Origin: Eubacteriaceae bacterium UBA1433
GTDB taxonomy: Bacteria > Bacillota > Clostridia > Eubacteriales > UBA1433
DNA: 29,818 nt
NCBI GenBank assembly: GCA_002329295.1
Contig: DCTT01000026.1
Location: forward strand, 204,741 to 234,558
Direction of reading: 5' to 3'
Below the pieces are notes generated by a model, which was given only the letters and a program-made list of their open reading frames with translations, was not told where the DNA came from and ran no database searches. This document shows positions 23,454 to 29,818 of this stretch, piece after piece. A program made the translations under genes and the position numbers. How positions within the stretch are numbered: position 1 is the first letter of the stretch; each line of letters starts with the position of its first letter.

Positions 23454-24130
23454 TAAAAATATCCTCCTTGCCTATCGCCCTTCACCAAACCGCGATCCAA
23501 GATAATCACGCGCTTATTAAAGGCATCAACCACTTGTTTGTCATGGGTGGCCATAATAATCGTCGTTCCGAATTTGTTGATGTTTTCAAGCAATTTCATA
23601 ATACCAAAGGATGTTCGCGGATCCAGATTCCCTGTGGGTTCATCACAAATCAATATATCCGGCCCGTTGATGATGGCTCTTGCAATGGCTACACGCTGTC
23701 GCTCGCCTCCGGACATCGCCATAGGATACCTGTCCGCCATCTCATCCAGCCCAACGATTTCCAACACTTGCAGCACACGTTTTTGGATGGTTTTTGTATC
23801 TCGCCTCAATACCTCCATGGCAAAAGCAACATTTTCAAAAACCGTTTTGCCTTCCAATAGCTTAAAATCCTGAAACACAACCCCCATCCTGCGTCTGAGT
23901 TTTTGTACCTCCGCCTTTCGAAGGGTCTTTGTATTAATTTCGTCCAACAAAATCATTCCCTCAGTCGGATCAAAGTCTTTGAGTATTAAACGCAAAAAAG
24001 TGCTTTTCCCTGCACCGCTCGGGCCTACTAAAAATACAAACTCACCCTTCTCAATGTGCAGATCAATATTTTTTAATGCAAAAAATTCGTTTCCATCATA
24101 AGCTTTCGATACGTTTTCAAACTTAATCAT
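23450..24130 (-). CDS. ftsE: Cell division ATP-binding protein FtsE
   Basis: A 226-residue ABC ATPase that partners FtsX. It shows Walker A GPSGAGKST (36-44), Q-loop VVFQDFKLL, signature MSGGERQRVAIARA, Walker B ILICDEPTGNLD and the H-loop TTIIMATHD. The frame is open nine codons further up from a TTG. The ATG at 24130 gives the family-typical start MIKFENVSKAY and length, though no strong ribosome site is visible before it. The gene lies 38 bases after the peptidoglycan-binding gene and overlaps ftsX. Confidence 0.95.
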   Translation of the reverse strand: MIKFENVSKAYDGNEFFALKNIDLHIEKGEFVFLVGPSGAGKSTFLRLILKDFDPTEGMILLDEINTKTLRKAEVQKLRRRMGVVFQDFKLLEGKTVFENVAFAMEVLRRDTKTIQKRVLQVLEIVGLDEMADRYPMAMSGGERQRVAIARAIINGPDILICDEPTGNLDPRTSFGIMKLLENINKFGTTIIMATHDKQVVDAFNKRVIILDRGLVKGDRQGGYFY

Positions 24131-24168
24131 CGTTTTTTTATTGTTGAAACTCAGCAATCCTTATCGAT

Positions 24169-24984
24169 TTACAGTGCTTCCAACAAACTCCTGGTTGCGT
24201 TGTCCATCTCGCCTGTAATGGGCAAATTTTTCTCGGTCTGAAATTTTTCAACTGCCTTCTTCGTGTTTTGGTCAAAATTACCGCCGGCAGTACCCGTCAA
24301 ATAACCCTGCTCAATTAAAATTCGCTGCATTGCAGCAATCTCATCTCCGGTTTTTCCCATCTTATAAGCATATTCTTCTTGTTCCAAGGCTTCTTGAGTC
24401 GCAATATCCAATGTTCCGTTTTGCTCCAAACCTTTGGCCTTTTGATATTGCAATACCGCCTCTACTGTAATTTTCCCAAAACATCCTGAAGGATATGTAT
24501 TTAAATAATCTTTAAAATACAACACCAATTGATATTTTTTAATTTCAGGTCCTGTTTTTCCTAAAACATAAATCGGCCTTTCGCCGTTTAAGGCGTCAAT
24601 AAGGTTTTGATTGATTGTCTCTGTGCTTTCCATATTCTTTGCAGTCTGATATCTGTGAATGGCTTGCTGCATTGTCTCATCAAAAATATTGTTTTGCGGT
24701 TGTTTTGTCAGATAATCCAAATAATACAGCTTATATTTCAAAATCAGAATTTCTTCATTTTGTGCACCCAATGTATAACGAATCGTTTTTCCCGCTTCCT
24801 GGTCGTCTTTGGCATCTTGATTCAGCGTCATTAAGTTGCTGTATTCTTCTTTTGCCACAGTCGTCATAATCGAATCTTTTAAGTCTAATTGTGCAGAATA
24901 TTTTGTGATTCCCTGTGCGGCAAACGAAGCGCCAGACCAGAGCAGCACCACGACAACCACAATGTACAACAATCCTTTTTTCAT
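24169..24984 (-). CDS. Secreted protein with three peptidoglycan-binding repeats
   Basis: A 271-residue protein with a signal peptide (1-22, ending SFAA) and three tandem PG_binding_1-like units at about 70-135, 138-201 and 206-271. Each runs from a (Y)xLG/MG-x2-G-x-EI start to a QxAxxLxxL end. The third (GYLTGTAGGNFDQNTKKAVEKFQTEKNLPITGEMDNATRSLLEAL) is the best match; the first two are more degenerate. There is no catalytic domain, so it probably binds cell wall as an adaptor or spacer. GAGGA lies about 7 bases before the ATG. It is placed directly before ftsE-ftsX-M23, suggesting that it works with the FtsEX-controlled hydrolase. Confidence 0.85.
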   Translation of the reverse strand: MKKGLLYIVVVVVLLWSGASFAAQGITKYSAQLDLKDSIMTTVAKEEYSNLMTLNQDAKDDQEAGKTIRYTLGAQNEEILILKYKLYYLDYLTKQPQNNIFDETMQQAIHRYQTAKNMESTETINQNLIDALNGERPIYVLGKTGPEIKKYQLVLYFKDYLNTYPSGCFGKITVEAVLQYQKAKGLEQNGTLDIATQEALEQEEYAYKMGKTGDEIAAMQRILIEQGYLTGTAGGNFDQNTKKAVEKFQTEKNLPITGEMDNATRSLLEAL

Positions 24985-25000
24985 GCGGTATCCTCGGTTT

Positions 25001-25861
25001 TTACTTTTTTAGGAGCAAGGTACCAATATTCGCTCCATCATCAATAACAGGTTTGATGTGCTCTGCCTTGCCTGTAAGCAGCATACATACTCCGGGACCA
25101 TGTCCGGATTGAATACAATCAGAATGAACGATAACACCTACGCTTACATATCCCTTTCGATAAGCTACACCATAGCGGGTATCGTGATCTATAATCATAA
25201 CCAAATCTCCCAAGCGCAGCTTGCCAATACCAAATTCTTCCATGGCCGCATCATCTGAAGTCATAATGTCATAATCCCCGCTGTGCATGGAACTCGAACC
25301 CACCCCTGATCCCATTAAATATGCCGGAACCGTTGCACAAACGGGTACATGCAACGCGCTGTCTTTTTCGGTAATTTCCCATTTTTCAAGCAATTCGTCA
25401 GAGAGGTTTAGACATTTCACCTCCGGATAATCCAAAAACTTTAACCCTTGACCGCAGGCTTTAATTTGAATTTTATCTCCGATAACCATCTTCTCCAAAT
25501 CTTTATCTTGGAATTGAACCATGACATGTTCAATCCCTCCATGGGTCCCCGATACATAGCCAATGGCTCCGCTTGCGTCTCCGGAAACCACCTTGGCTTC
25601 GTTGCCTACACAAGATATGGTGTTTAAGGCTTCGTTGTATTTTGCTTCCGTATTTTTGATGCTGACACCGGGCTCAATATGGTCTCCTTCCCAGCCAAAA
25701 GCACTGTCTCCGATTTTTACATTATAGACAATGCCTCCTACACCGGGCAACACCAAAGGCTGCCCTTGATTATTCACGCGATACGCACCGCTGCGGGGCG
25801 GGTGAGCAATTTCTCCCATTACAGATTGAATCACCAATTTATCTCGGTTTGTTTTTAACAT
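25001..25861 (-). CDS. DUF4438 family protein
   Basis: A 286-residue soluble protein that I recognise as the DUF4438 family, present in clostridia and Thermotogae; no function is established. Features are many glycine-rich turns (LPGVGGIVYNV, MGSGVGSSSMHSGDYDIMTSD), several His and Asp residues in GTHGGIEHVMVQF, IDHDTRYGVAYRKGY, HSDCIQSGHGPGV, and no signal peptide or membrane helix. The Gly/Ser/His-rich loops suggest an enzyme or ligand-binding barrel, but this is a guess. GAGGA precedes the ATG. It is the first gene after a good promoter and lies 16 bases before the peptidoglycan-binding gene, so it appears to lead the ftsEX operon. Confidence 0.82.
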   Translation of the reverse strand: MLKTNRDKLVIQSVMGEIAHPPRSGAYRVNNQGQPLVLPGVGGIVYNVKIGDSAFGWEGDHIEPGVSIKNTEAKYNEALNTISCVGNEAKVVSGDASGAIGYVSGTHGGIEHVMVQFQDKDLEKMVIGDKIQIKACGQGLKFLDYPEVKCLNLSDELLEKWEITEKDSALHVPVCATVPAYLMGSGVGSSSMHSGDYDIMTSDDAAMEEFGIGKLRLGDLVMIIDHDTRYGVAYRKGYVSVGVIVHSDCIQSGHGPGVCMLLTGKAEHIKPVIDDGANIGTLLLKK

Positions 25862-25904
25862 AAAAACAGTCCTCTTTCTTTTGACAGTACATTTCCATTA
25901 TTTT

Positions 25905-25933
25905 ATTTTACATCAAAGCCTTTGTAATTTCAA
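25905..25933 (-). promoter_or_regulatory. Promoter of the DUF4438-ftsEX-M23 operon
   Basis: On the minus strand TTGAAA (25928-25933), 17 bases, then TAAAAT (25905-25910), 44 bases before the DUF4438 start. No terminator is visible from here to 21407, so all five genes may be on one transcript. Confidence 0.6.
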
Positions 25934-25960
25934 CACCTGTGTTCATTCGCTTTTTTCATC

Positions 25961-25995
25961 AAAAAAAACGCACGACCATTTTATTTTCGCGCGCT
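25961..25995 (-). terminator. Likely terminator of the amino-acid ABC importer operon
   Basis: On the minus strand a GC-rich stem of about 8 pairs (GCGCGCG with CGTGCGT, two G-T pairs, 13-base loop) is followed by eight T residues, just after the stop of the ATPase gene. Confidence 0.6.
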
Positions 25996-26002
25996 GATTT
26001 TT

Positions 26003-26764
26003 TTATTCGGAAAAATATTGCAAAAACTGTTTCACTCGTTCGCTGTCGGGGGAAGTAAATATTTTTTGGGGACTGCCTTCTTCTATTACTACCCCTTTGT
26101 CCATAAAAACAATCCTGTCCGCCACACTCTGAGCAAAAGCCATCTCATGAGTCACAACCATCATCGTCATTTTTTCTTTCGCCAAGTCTTTCATCACTTT
26201 TAAAATCTCTATGGTCAATTCCGGATCCAACGCACTGGTGGGCTCATCAAAAAACAACACAGCCGGCGACAAAGCAAGTGCTCTGGCAATCGAAACACGC
26301 TGCGCCTGTCCGCCTGACAGCTGATAAGGATAGACATCCTGCTTGTCGACCAAATCCAATTTTCCCAAAATTTCTATCGCTTTGCTTCGCACTTCCTCTT
26401 CCGGTAATTTCAGTACCTGAACAGGGGCATCCATGATGTTTTTCAGCACGCTGAAATGAGGGAACAGTTGAAAGTTTTGGAAAACCAGTCCGGTTTTTAA
26501 TTGAATTTCGTGCAGTTTTGCCTTTTCAGCATATTTGCAAATGCCGCTTTCATCCGTGTGTACCATTGTCTCACCGCACACCTCAATGCTCCCCGAATCA
26601 ATTCGCGTCAATTGATTTAGACAACGCAAAAGGGTAGACTTGCCCGAACCCGAAGGACCAATGACCGCCACCACTTCTCCCTCCCGTACGCTGACGCTCA
26701 CATCAGAAAGCACTTGCACGTCTCCGTATCGCTTATAAATATTTCTTGCTTCGACTACCGCCAT
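26003..26764 (-). CDS. Polar amino-acid ABC transporter ATP-binding protein
   Basis: A 253-residue ATPase of the HisP/GlnQ family that powers import. Motifs are Walker A GPSGSGKST, Q-loop LVFQNFQLFPHFSVLKNI, signature LSGGQAQRVSIARALA, Walker B VLFFDEPTSALDPE and the H-loop MMVVTHEMAFA. The frame is open 23 codons further up, overlapping the permease, but AGGTG lies 8 bases before the ATG at 26764 and the product then begins MAVVEARNIYKRYG, as the family does. It is the last gene of the importer operon. Confidence 0.94.
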   Translation of the reverse strand: MAVVEARNIYKRYGDVQVLSDVSVSVREGEVVAVIGPSGSGKSTLLRCLNQLTRIDSGSIEVCGETMVHTDESGICKYAEKAKLHEIQLKTGLVFQNFQLFPHFSVLKNIMDAPVQVLKLPEEEVRSKAIEILGKLDLVDKQDVYPYQLSGGQAQRVSIARALALSPAVLFFDEPTSALDPELTIEILKVMKDLAKEKMTMMVVTHEMAFAQSVADRIVFMDKGVVIEEGSPQKIFTSPDSERVKQFLQYFSE

Positions 26765-26777
26765 GTTTTCACCTGTA

Positions 26778-27422
26778 TCATTGATAATAATCCAGTTTTT
26801 TCTCTGCACGCAAAAAGAATTTTTCCACGACAAAATTCAAAACAAAATAGATAATTCCTGCCACAATCAAAGGCGCTATAGAAGAAGTTCTGCTGGTAAT
26901 ATTCGTTGCATTTCGATACAATTCCACCACGCCGATGGTTTGCGCCAAAGCCGTGTCTTTTACCAATGTCATAAATTCATTACCCATAGGCGGCAAAATT
27001 CGTTTCACCACCTGCGGAATAATAATACGCAGATACGTTTGCGCCTTTGAATATCCCAATACTTTTGCCGCCTCATATTGTCCTTGATCAATGCTCTCAA
27101 TGCCGCCGCGATAAATTTCGGCAAAATAAGCCGCATAATTGAGTACAAAAGCGACAATCGCCGCCGTAAAACGACTTTTAAACGGCGTTCCAAAAATATA
27201 GTAAGGTACAAAAAAAACAAACATCAACTGCAAGATCAAAGGTGTTCCACGCATCAGCAACTGATAAAATCTGATGGGTACAGAAATGATTTTGATTTTG
27301 CTCATGCGCCCAAAGGCCACAAAAAGTCCAAGCGGCATTGCCAACAAAATCGTCAGAAAAAAGATTTCCAACGATATCCATGTTCCCTGCAACATCGGTC
27401 GCATCATTTGACTGAAATCCAT
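26778..27422 (-). CDS. Polar amino-acid ABC transporter permease
   Basis: A 214-residue membrane protein of the HisM/GlnP family with about five helices. The cytoplasmic EAA loop that docks the ATPase is clear: YEAAKVLGYSKAQTYLRIIIPQ. The N-terminal TWISLEIFFLTILLAMPLG and MRGTPLILQLMFVFF are also typical. AAAGGAT lies 6 bases before the ATG. It is separated from the binding-protein gene upstream by an attenuator-like hairpin and is followed by the ATPase gene at 13 bases. A single permease gene implies a homodimer. Confidence 0.94.
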   Translation of the reverse strand: MDFSQMMRPMLQGTWISLEIFFLTILLAMPLGLFVAFGRMSKIKIISVPIRFYQLLMRGTPLILQLMFVFFVPYYIFGTPFKSRFTAAIVAFVLNYAAYFAEIYRGGIESIDQGQYEAAKVLGYSKAQTYLRIIIPQVVKRILPPMGNEFMTLVKDTALAQTIGVVELYRNATNITSRTSSIAPLIVAGIIYFVLNFVVEKFFLRAEKKLDYYQ

Positions 27423-27443
27423 ATTTTATCCTTTTAAAAAGAC

Positions 27444-27469
27444 AGGGCTGTAAAAAAGCATACAGCCCT
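27444..27469 (-). terminator. Intercistronic hairpin between binding-protein and permease genes
   Basis: A 9-bp perfect stem (AGGGCTGTA with TACAGCCCT) on an 8-base loop; on the minus strand GTC and a T-run follow. It is likely a partial terminator that lowers expression of the permease and ATPase relative to the abundant binding protein. Confidence 0.65.
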
Positions 27470-27494
27470 ATTTTTGATTGATCTCTCTTGCGTG

Positions 27495-28310
27495 TTATTT
27501 GATTTTAGTAATATCTTTTCCGAACCATTTTTCCGATATTTCCGCTAATTTTCCTTCTTTGGCAAGCTCTTTCAACGCATCTTCAACTGCTGTTTTCAAA
27601 GATTCTTCGCCTTTTCTAAACCCGACGGCATATTCTTCCGTAGCAAGTGTTTCTTCCAAAACAACAAAAGGCTTTTCATTCACTTCAATATAGTATCGAG
27701 CTACTACATCATCCATCAACACCGCATCTACCGCCTTGGTTTCCAAATTCATCAACGCCTGAACATTGTCTTTGAGCTCCACGACTTCTTTTAAGCTCTT
27801 TTTAAATTCTTCCTTGCTGTTCAGTGCATCCATTGCGCTGGAACCGGCCTGCAGTGCCAATTTTTTGTCTTTCATATCTGCCAAGGTATCAATGCCTTCG
27901 CCCGAACGCACTACTAAAGCCATATTATTGTCCATATAAGCCACTGACAACGTCATATTTTTCTTGCGTTCTTCATTGACCGACATGCCGTTCCAGATGC
28001 AGTCAATGTTTTTCGTGGCCAATTCCTGCTCTTTGGCGTTCCAGTCAATCGGTTGCAACACCAACTCCACACCCAGCTTTTCCGCCACAGCTTTTGCCAC
28101 ATCCACATCAAATCCTGCAATTTCATTTTGTTCATTGCGAAAACCCATCGGCGGGAAAGAATCATCCAACCCCATGATCAATTTCCCTCTGTCTTGGACA
28201 TACTTTAATGATTCATCCGTGGCTTTTGCTCCACTTCCTCCGCACGCCGCAAAGCTTGCAGCGACAAAGACCAGTATCAGAATCATAATAATTGCTTTTC
28301 GTGTTCTCAT
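27495..28310 (-). CDS. Amino-acid ABC transporter substrate-binding lipoprotein (family 3)
   Basis: A 271-residue extracellular binding protein. A lipoprotein signal (VFVAASFAAC, lipid-modified Cys near residue 22) precedes a GGSG linker. The family 3 fold follows with GKLIMGLDDSFPPMGFRNEQNEIAGFDVDVAKAVAEKLG, WNGMSVNEERKKNMTLSVAYM and GSSAMDAL. It delivers a polar amino acid to the permease/ATPase pair downstream; specificity (Gln, cystine, Arg or other) is not clear. The open frame extends six codons up, but AAGGAG lies inside that extension, 7 bases before the ATG at 28310, which is therefore chosen. Confidence 0.94.
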   Translation of the reverse strand: MRTRKAIIMILILVFVAASFAACGGSGAKATDESLKYVQDRGKLIMGLDDSFPPMGFRNEQNEIAGFDVDVAKAVAEKLGVELVLQPIDWNAKEQELATKNIDCIWNGMSVNEERKKNMTLSVAYMDNNMALVVRSGEGIDTLADMKDKKLALQAGSSAMDALNSKEEFKKSLKEVVELKDNVQALMNLETKAVDAVLMDDVVARYYIEVNEKPFVVLEETLATEEYAVGFRKGEESLKTAVEDALKELAKEGKLAEISEKWFGKDITKIK

Positions 28311-28343
28311 ATTTCTCTCCTTCATCATTTATACTGTTTAAAT

Positions 28344-28372
28344 AGTTTAACGATTTTTCCGTTATAAATCAA
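28344..28372 (-). promoter_or_regulatory. Candidate promoter of the amino-acid importer operon
   Basis: On the minus strand TTGATT (28367-28372), 17 bases, then TAAACT (28344-28349), 33 bases before the binding-protein start. Matches are moderate; a TATAAA nearer the gene is an alternative -10. Confidence 0.4.
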
Positions 28373-28522
28373 CTGTTATTTTGTTCTTTCATGCAAAGCC
28401 CGCCTATAAAAATTCTTTTTTGTTGTTTTTTTTGGATGTTGGCATAAAAAACTGCTTTTTTATTGCATATTTATTCATTCTACCTTTTTGTGAAAAATTT
28501 ATTTCTCTTTTTATTTTTACAT

Positions 28523-28535
28523 GGATATGATATCC
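28523..28535. promoter_or_regulatory. Small perfect palindrome upstream of the MBL-fold gene
   Basis: GGATAT-G-ATATCC lies 39 bases before the MBL-fold ATG, in an A+T-rich leader where I find no fully convincing promoter (TTTACA at 28516 has no well-spaced -10). It could be an operator; the short length makes chance possible. Confidence 0.25.
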
Positions 28536-28573
28536 TATGTTTTATAAAACCTTGCCTGAAGGAGGTAACCAAA

Positions 28574-29254
28574 ATGAAAATCACTTATTTGCAACATAGC
28601 GGTTTTGCCGTGGAGTTTGATACTTTTTCTGTTTTATTTGATGCCATCAGTACACCTATCCCGCCCCTTGGCACAAAAAAAATCTATGTGTTGGCTTCTC
28701 ATGCACACAGCGATCATTTTTCGGATGTGGTTTTTGACTTGGCAAACCAATACGATGCTACTTATATTCTCAGTGATGACATTTCTTTGGCAGGCAACGA
28801 CCATGCCGATCAAGTCTTTTTCGTCTCCGAAGGCAACGAATATGACTTTCAAGATTTTCGCCTTAAAACCTTCGGTTCCACCGATATGGGGCTATCTTTT
28901 TATTTAGATACTCCCCAAGCAAAACTGTTCCATAGCGGAGACTTACACTGGTGGCATTGGTACGATGATACCGACGAAAACAATCTCGCCATGGAAAAGC
29001 AATACAAAAACTATATTGCGCAACTCAGTACATTGCCTGTCGACATTGCTTTTGTGCCGGTGGATCCGCGCCTGCAAGACGCCTATGATTACGGCATCAA
29101 CTATTTCGCTAAAGAAATTTCTCCTGCCATCATTATACCGATGCACTTTTGGAATGATTTTCACATTCTTAAAAAACTGCCCGCTGAATATAATTCCGGC
29201 GACACAAAGGTAGTATTCATTCACGAAGACAACGAGGTTATCTACTCCACCTAA
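28574..29254 (+). CDS. Metallo-beta-lactamase fold hydrolase
   Basis: A 226-residue soluble protein beginning MKITYLQHSGFAVEF, typical of the UlaG/RNase Z-like branch of small MBL-fold hydrolases. The metal ligands are His43, His45, Asp47 and His48 in ASHAHSDHF, Asp123 in FHSGDLHWWHW, and a C-terminal His in IIPMHFW. The substrate is unknown. The frame is open 37 codons further up, but that part is very hydrophobic and lacks a ribosome site, whereas GGAGG (28561-28565) sits 8 bases before the ATG at 28574. It stands alone, with no clear terminator after it. Confidence 0.9.
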   Translation: MKITYLQHSGFAVEFDTFSVLFDAISTPIPPLGTKKIYVLASHAHSDHFSDVVFDLANQYDATYILSDDISLAGNDHADQVFFVSEGNEYDFQDFRLKTFGSTDMGLSFYLDTPQAKLFHSGDLHWWHWYDDTDENNLAMEKQYKNYIAQLSTLPVDIAFVPVDPRLQDAYDYGINYFAKEISPAIIIPMHFWNDFHILKKLPAEYNSGDTKVVFIHEDNEVIYST

Positions 29255-29351
29255 ACCGTGTCAATATTTGTTTTGTTTTTTCTATACTTTTGCAATTTGA
29301 CGAATCGTCACAGGCAAAAAACCATGAAAGGATTTTTCTATCTGCTCGTTG

Positions 29352-29501
29352 TTATAATGGCAAAACAAAAGTCAGGAATCGCATTTTATAAATCATACCT
29401 TTATAATAAGACCACCACTCATGTCGCGAATCCAGCGCATAACCATATGCCTCACAAGCATAAAATGCTTTCAGTGAGGCATCTTGCCGTGATTGATCCA
29501 T
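29352..29501 (-). pseudogene. Possible gene remnant, 49-residue frame
   Basis: The frame from an ATG at 29501 reads MDQSRQDASLKAFYACEAYG, continues with ALDSRHEWWSYYKG and ends at TAA. The composition is protein-like, but there is no ribosome site, no recognised family, and it is short. Upstream in the same frame only about seven codons are open before a stop. It is more likely part of a decayed gene than a live small protein. An 83-residue frame on the other strand over the same DNA looks less protein-like. Confidence 0.25.
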
Positions 29502-29669
29502 TATCTTAGCTGATACTCTTGATTATCAAATATCCCATTAACAAAACGAAAATGCGGCTTGATTATATGTACATTTTTTGATTTCTTTTTTCGGCTCAAT
29601 ATGCAACAGCTCAAACAGCATTAAAACGTTTTTTGTCTTTAATGTACTTCATATCATATGAATTTTTAA

Positions 29670-29698
29670 TTGACATTTTGCAAGATATTTCTTACTAT
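29670..29698 (+). promoter_or_regulatory. tRNA-Ala promoter
   Basis: A perfect TTGACA (29670-29675), 17 bases, then TACTAT (29693-29698). The predicted start lies a few bases before the mature tRNA 5' end at 29710. Confidence 0.8.
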
Positions 29699-29709
29699 TG
29701 TATATACGT

Positions 29710-29785
29710 GGGGGTGTGGCTCAGTTGGGAGAGCGTACGGTTCGCATCCGTAAGGTCAGGGGTTCGATTCCCCTCATCTCCACCA
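29710..29785 (+). tRNA. tRNA-Ala, anticodon CGC
   Basis: A complete 76-base cloverleaf with encoded CCA. The acceptor GGGGGTG pairs with CATCTCC, including the G3-U70 pair that is the identity element for alanyl-tRNA synthetase. The D stem is GCTC/GAGC, the anticodon stem TACGG/CCGTA and the loop TTCGCAT, giving anticodon CGC at 29743-29745, which reads GCG. The T stem is AGGGG/CCCCT around TTCGATT. The discriminator base is A. Confidence 0.95.
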
Positions 29786-29794
29786 TATCAGGAC

Positions 29795-29818
29795 TGCAAT
29801 TTTTGTACAAAAATTGCA
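29795..29818. repeat. Perfect 24-bp palindrome at the window end
   Basis: The last 24 bases are a perfect palindrome (outer half TGCAATTTTTGT). It starts 10 bases after the tRNA and is probably the stem of its terminator, but the sequence that would carry the T-run is beyond the window. Confidence 0.6.

Larger units (their letters stand above)
29255..29709. other. 455-base gap without an intact gene, possible decayed coding frames
   Basis: No complete gene with a ribosome site is seen. On the minus strand two short frames read like protein: 29352-29501 (49 residues) and 29538-29621 (27 residues, MLFELLHIEPKKEIKK then CTYNQ). Between them another frame gives FVNGIFDNQEYQLR (about 29509-29550). 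This broken pattern fits a frameshifted remnant, though chance cannot be excluded. The right end holds the tRNA promoter. Confidence 0.4.

Noticed and set aside
1..29818. CRISPR arrays, insertion sequences or prophage genes
   Set aside because: I saw no regularly spaced repeats, no transposase with terminal repeats and no phage structural or integrase gene.

Overview
The window looks like chromosomal DNA of a low-GC, Gram-positive, probably anaerobic member of the Bacillota, most likely a clostridium-like lineage. This is inferred from gene content, not from a database match. The supporting signs are the conserved block ylxM-ffh-rpsP-khpA-rimM-trmD-rplS-lepB-rbgA-rnhB, a 444-residue class I glutamine synthetase, the redox repressor Rex, an LCP cell-wall ligase, strong AGGAGG ribosome sites, GTG starts, and a eukaryote/archaea-type prolyl-tRNA synthetase. 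I see no complete mobile element, prophage or CRISPR array.

Layout. 1-1461: the 3' end of proS and a convergent corA, separated by a shared terminator. 1562-8652: a rightward run for protein export and ribosome/tRNA maturation. A strong promoter at 1562-1590 drives ylxM, ffh, rpsP, khpA, rimM, trmD and rplS, closed by a terminator at 5458-5487. lepB, an A+T-rich unknown membrane protein, rbgA and an rnhB-yraN fusion follow. 8740-11086: an MFS transporter and an FMN-dependent alpha-hydroxy-acid dehydrogenase-like enzyme. 11355-14685, leftward: ilvE, glnA and rex, each with its own recognisable promoter. 14867-16771: an ABC-F ATPase. 16874-20356, leftward: an LCP protein and an aconitase-superfamily hydratase. 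20532-21365: a stand-alone E2/CAT-fold protein lacking the catalytic His. 21407-25861, leftward: an apparent operon DUF4438, peptidoglycan-binding protein, ftsE, ftsX, and a coiled-coil M23 peptidase. 26003-28310, leftward: a polar amino-acid ABC importer. 28574-29254: a metallo-beta-lactamase-fold hydrolase. 29255-29709: no intact gene, with possible decayed coding frames. 29710-29785: tRNA-Ala(CGC).

How the genes work together. The first half couples SRP targeting (Ffh with its regulator YlxM), signal-peptide removal (LepB), ribosome assembly factors (RimM, RbgA, KhpA), ribosomal proteins bS16 and bL19, and tRNA m1G37 methylation (TrmD). The middle handles nitrogen and branched-chain amino-acid metabolism (GlnA, IlvE) next to the NADH sensor Rex. 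The FtsE/FtsX/M23 set is the usual module in which an ABC-type complex activates a cell-wall hydrolase at division; here it is preceded by a triple-repeat peptidoglycan-binding protein and a DUF4438 protein.

Most content is housekeeping. I found no clear undescribed multi-gene system. The best leads are the RNase HII-YraN fusion, a perfect 26-bp palindrome plus T-run between the glnA promoter and its ribosome site, the unknown membrane protein inside the lepB-rbgA-rnhB block, the DUF4438/FtsEX linkage, the E2-like protein with an altered active site, an RbgA with a changed G4 motif, and a Rex-like operator at the predicted rex start site.
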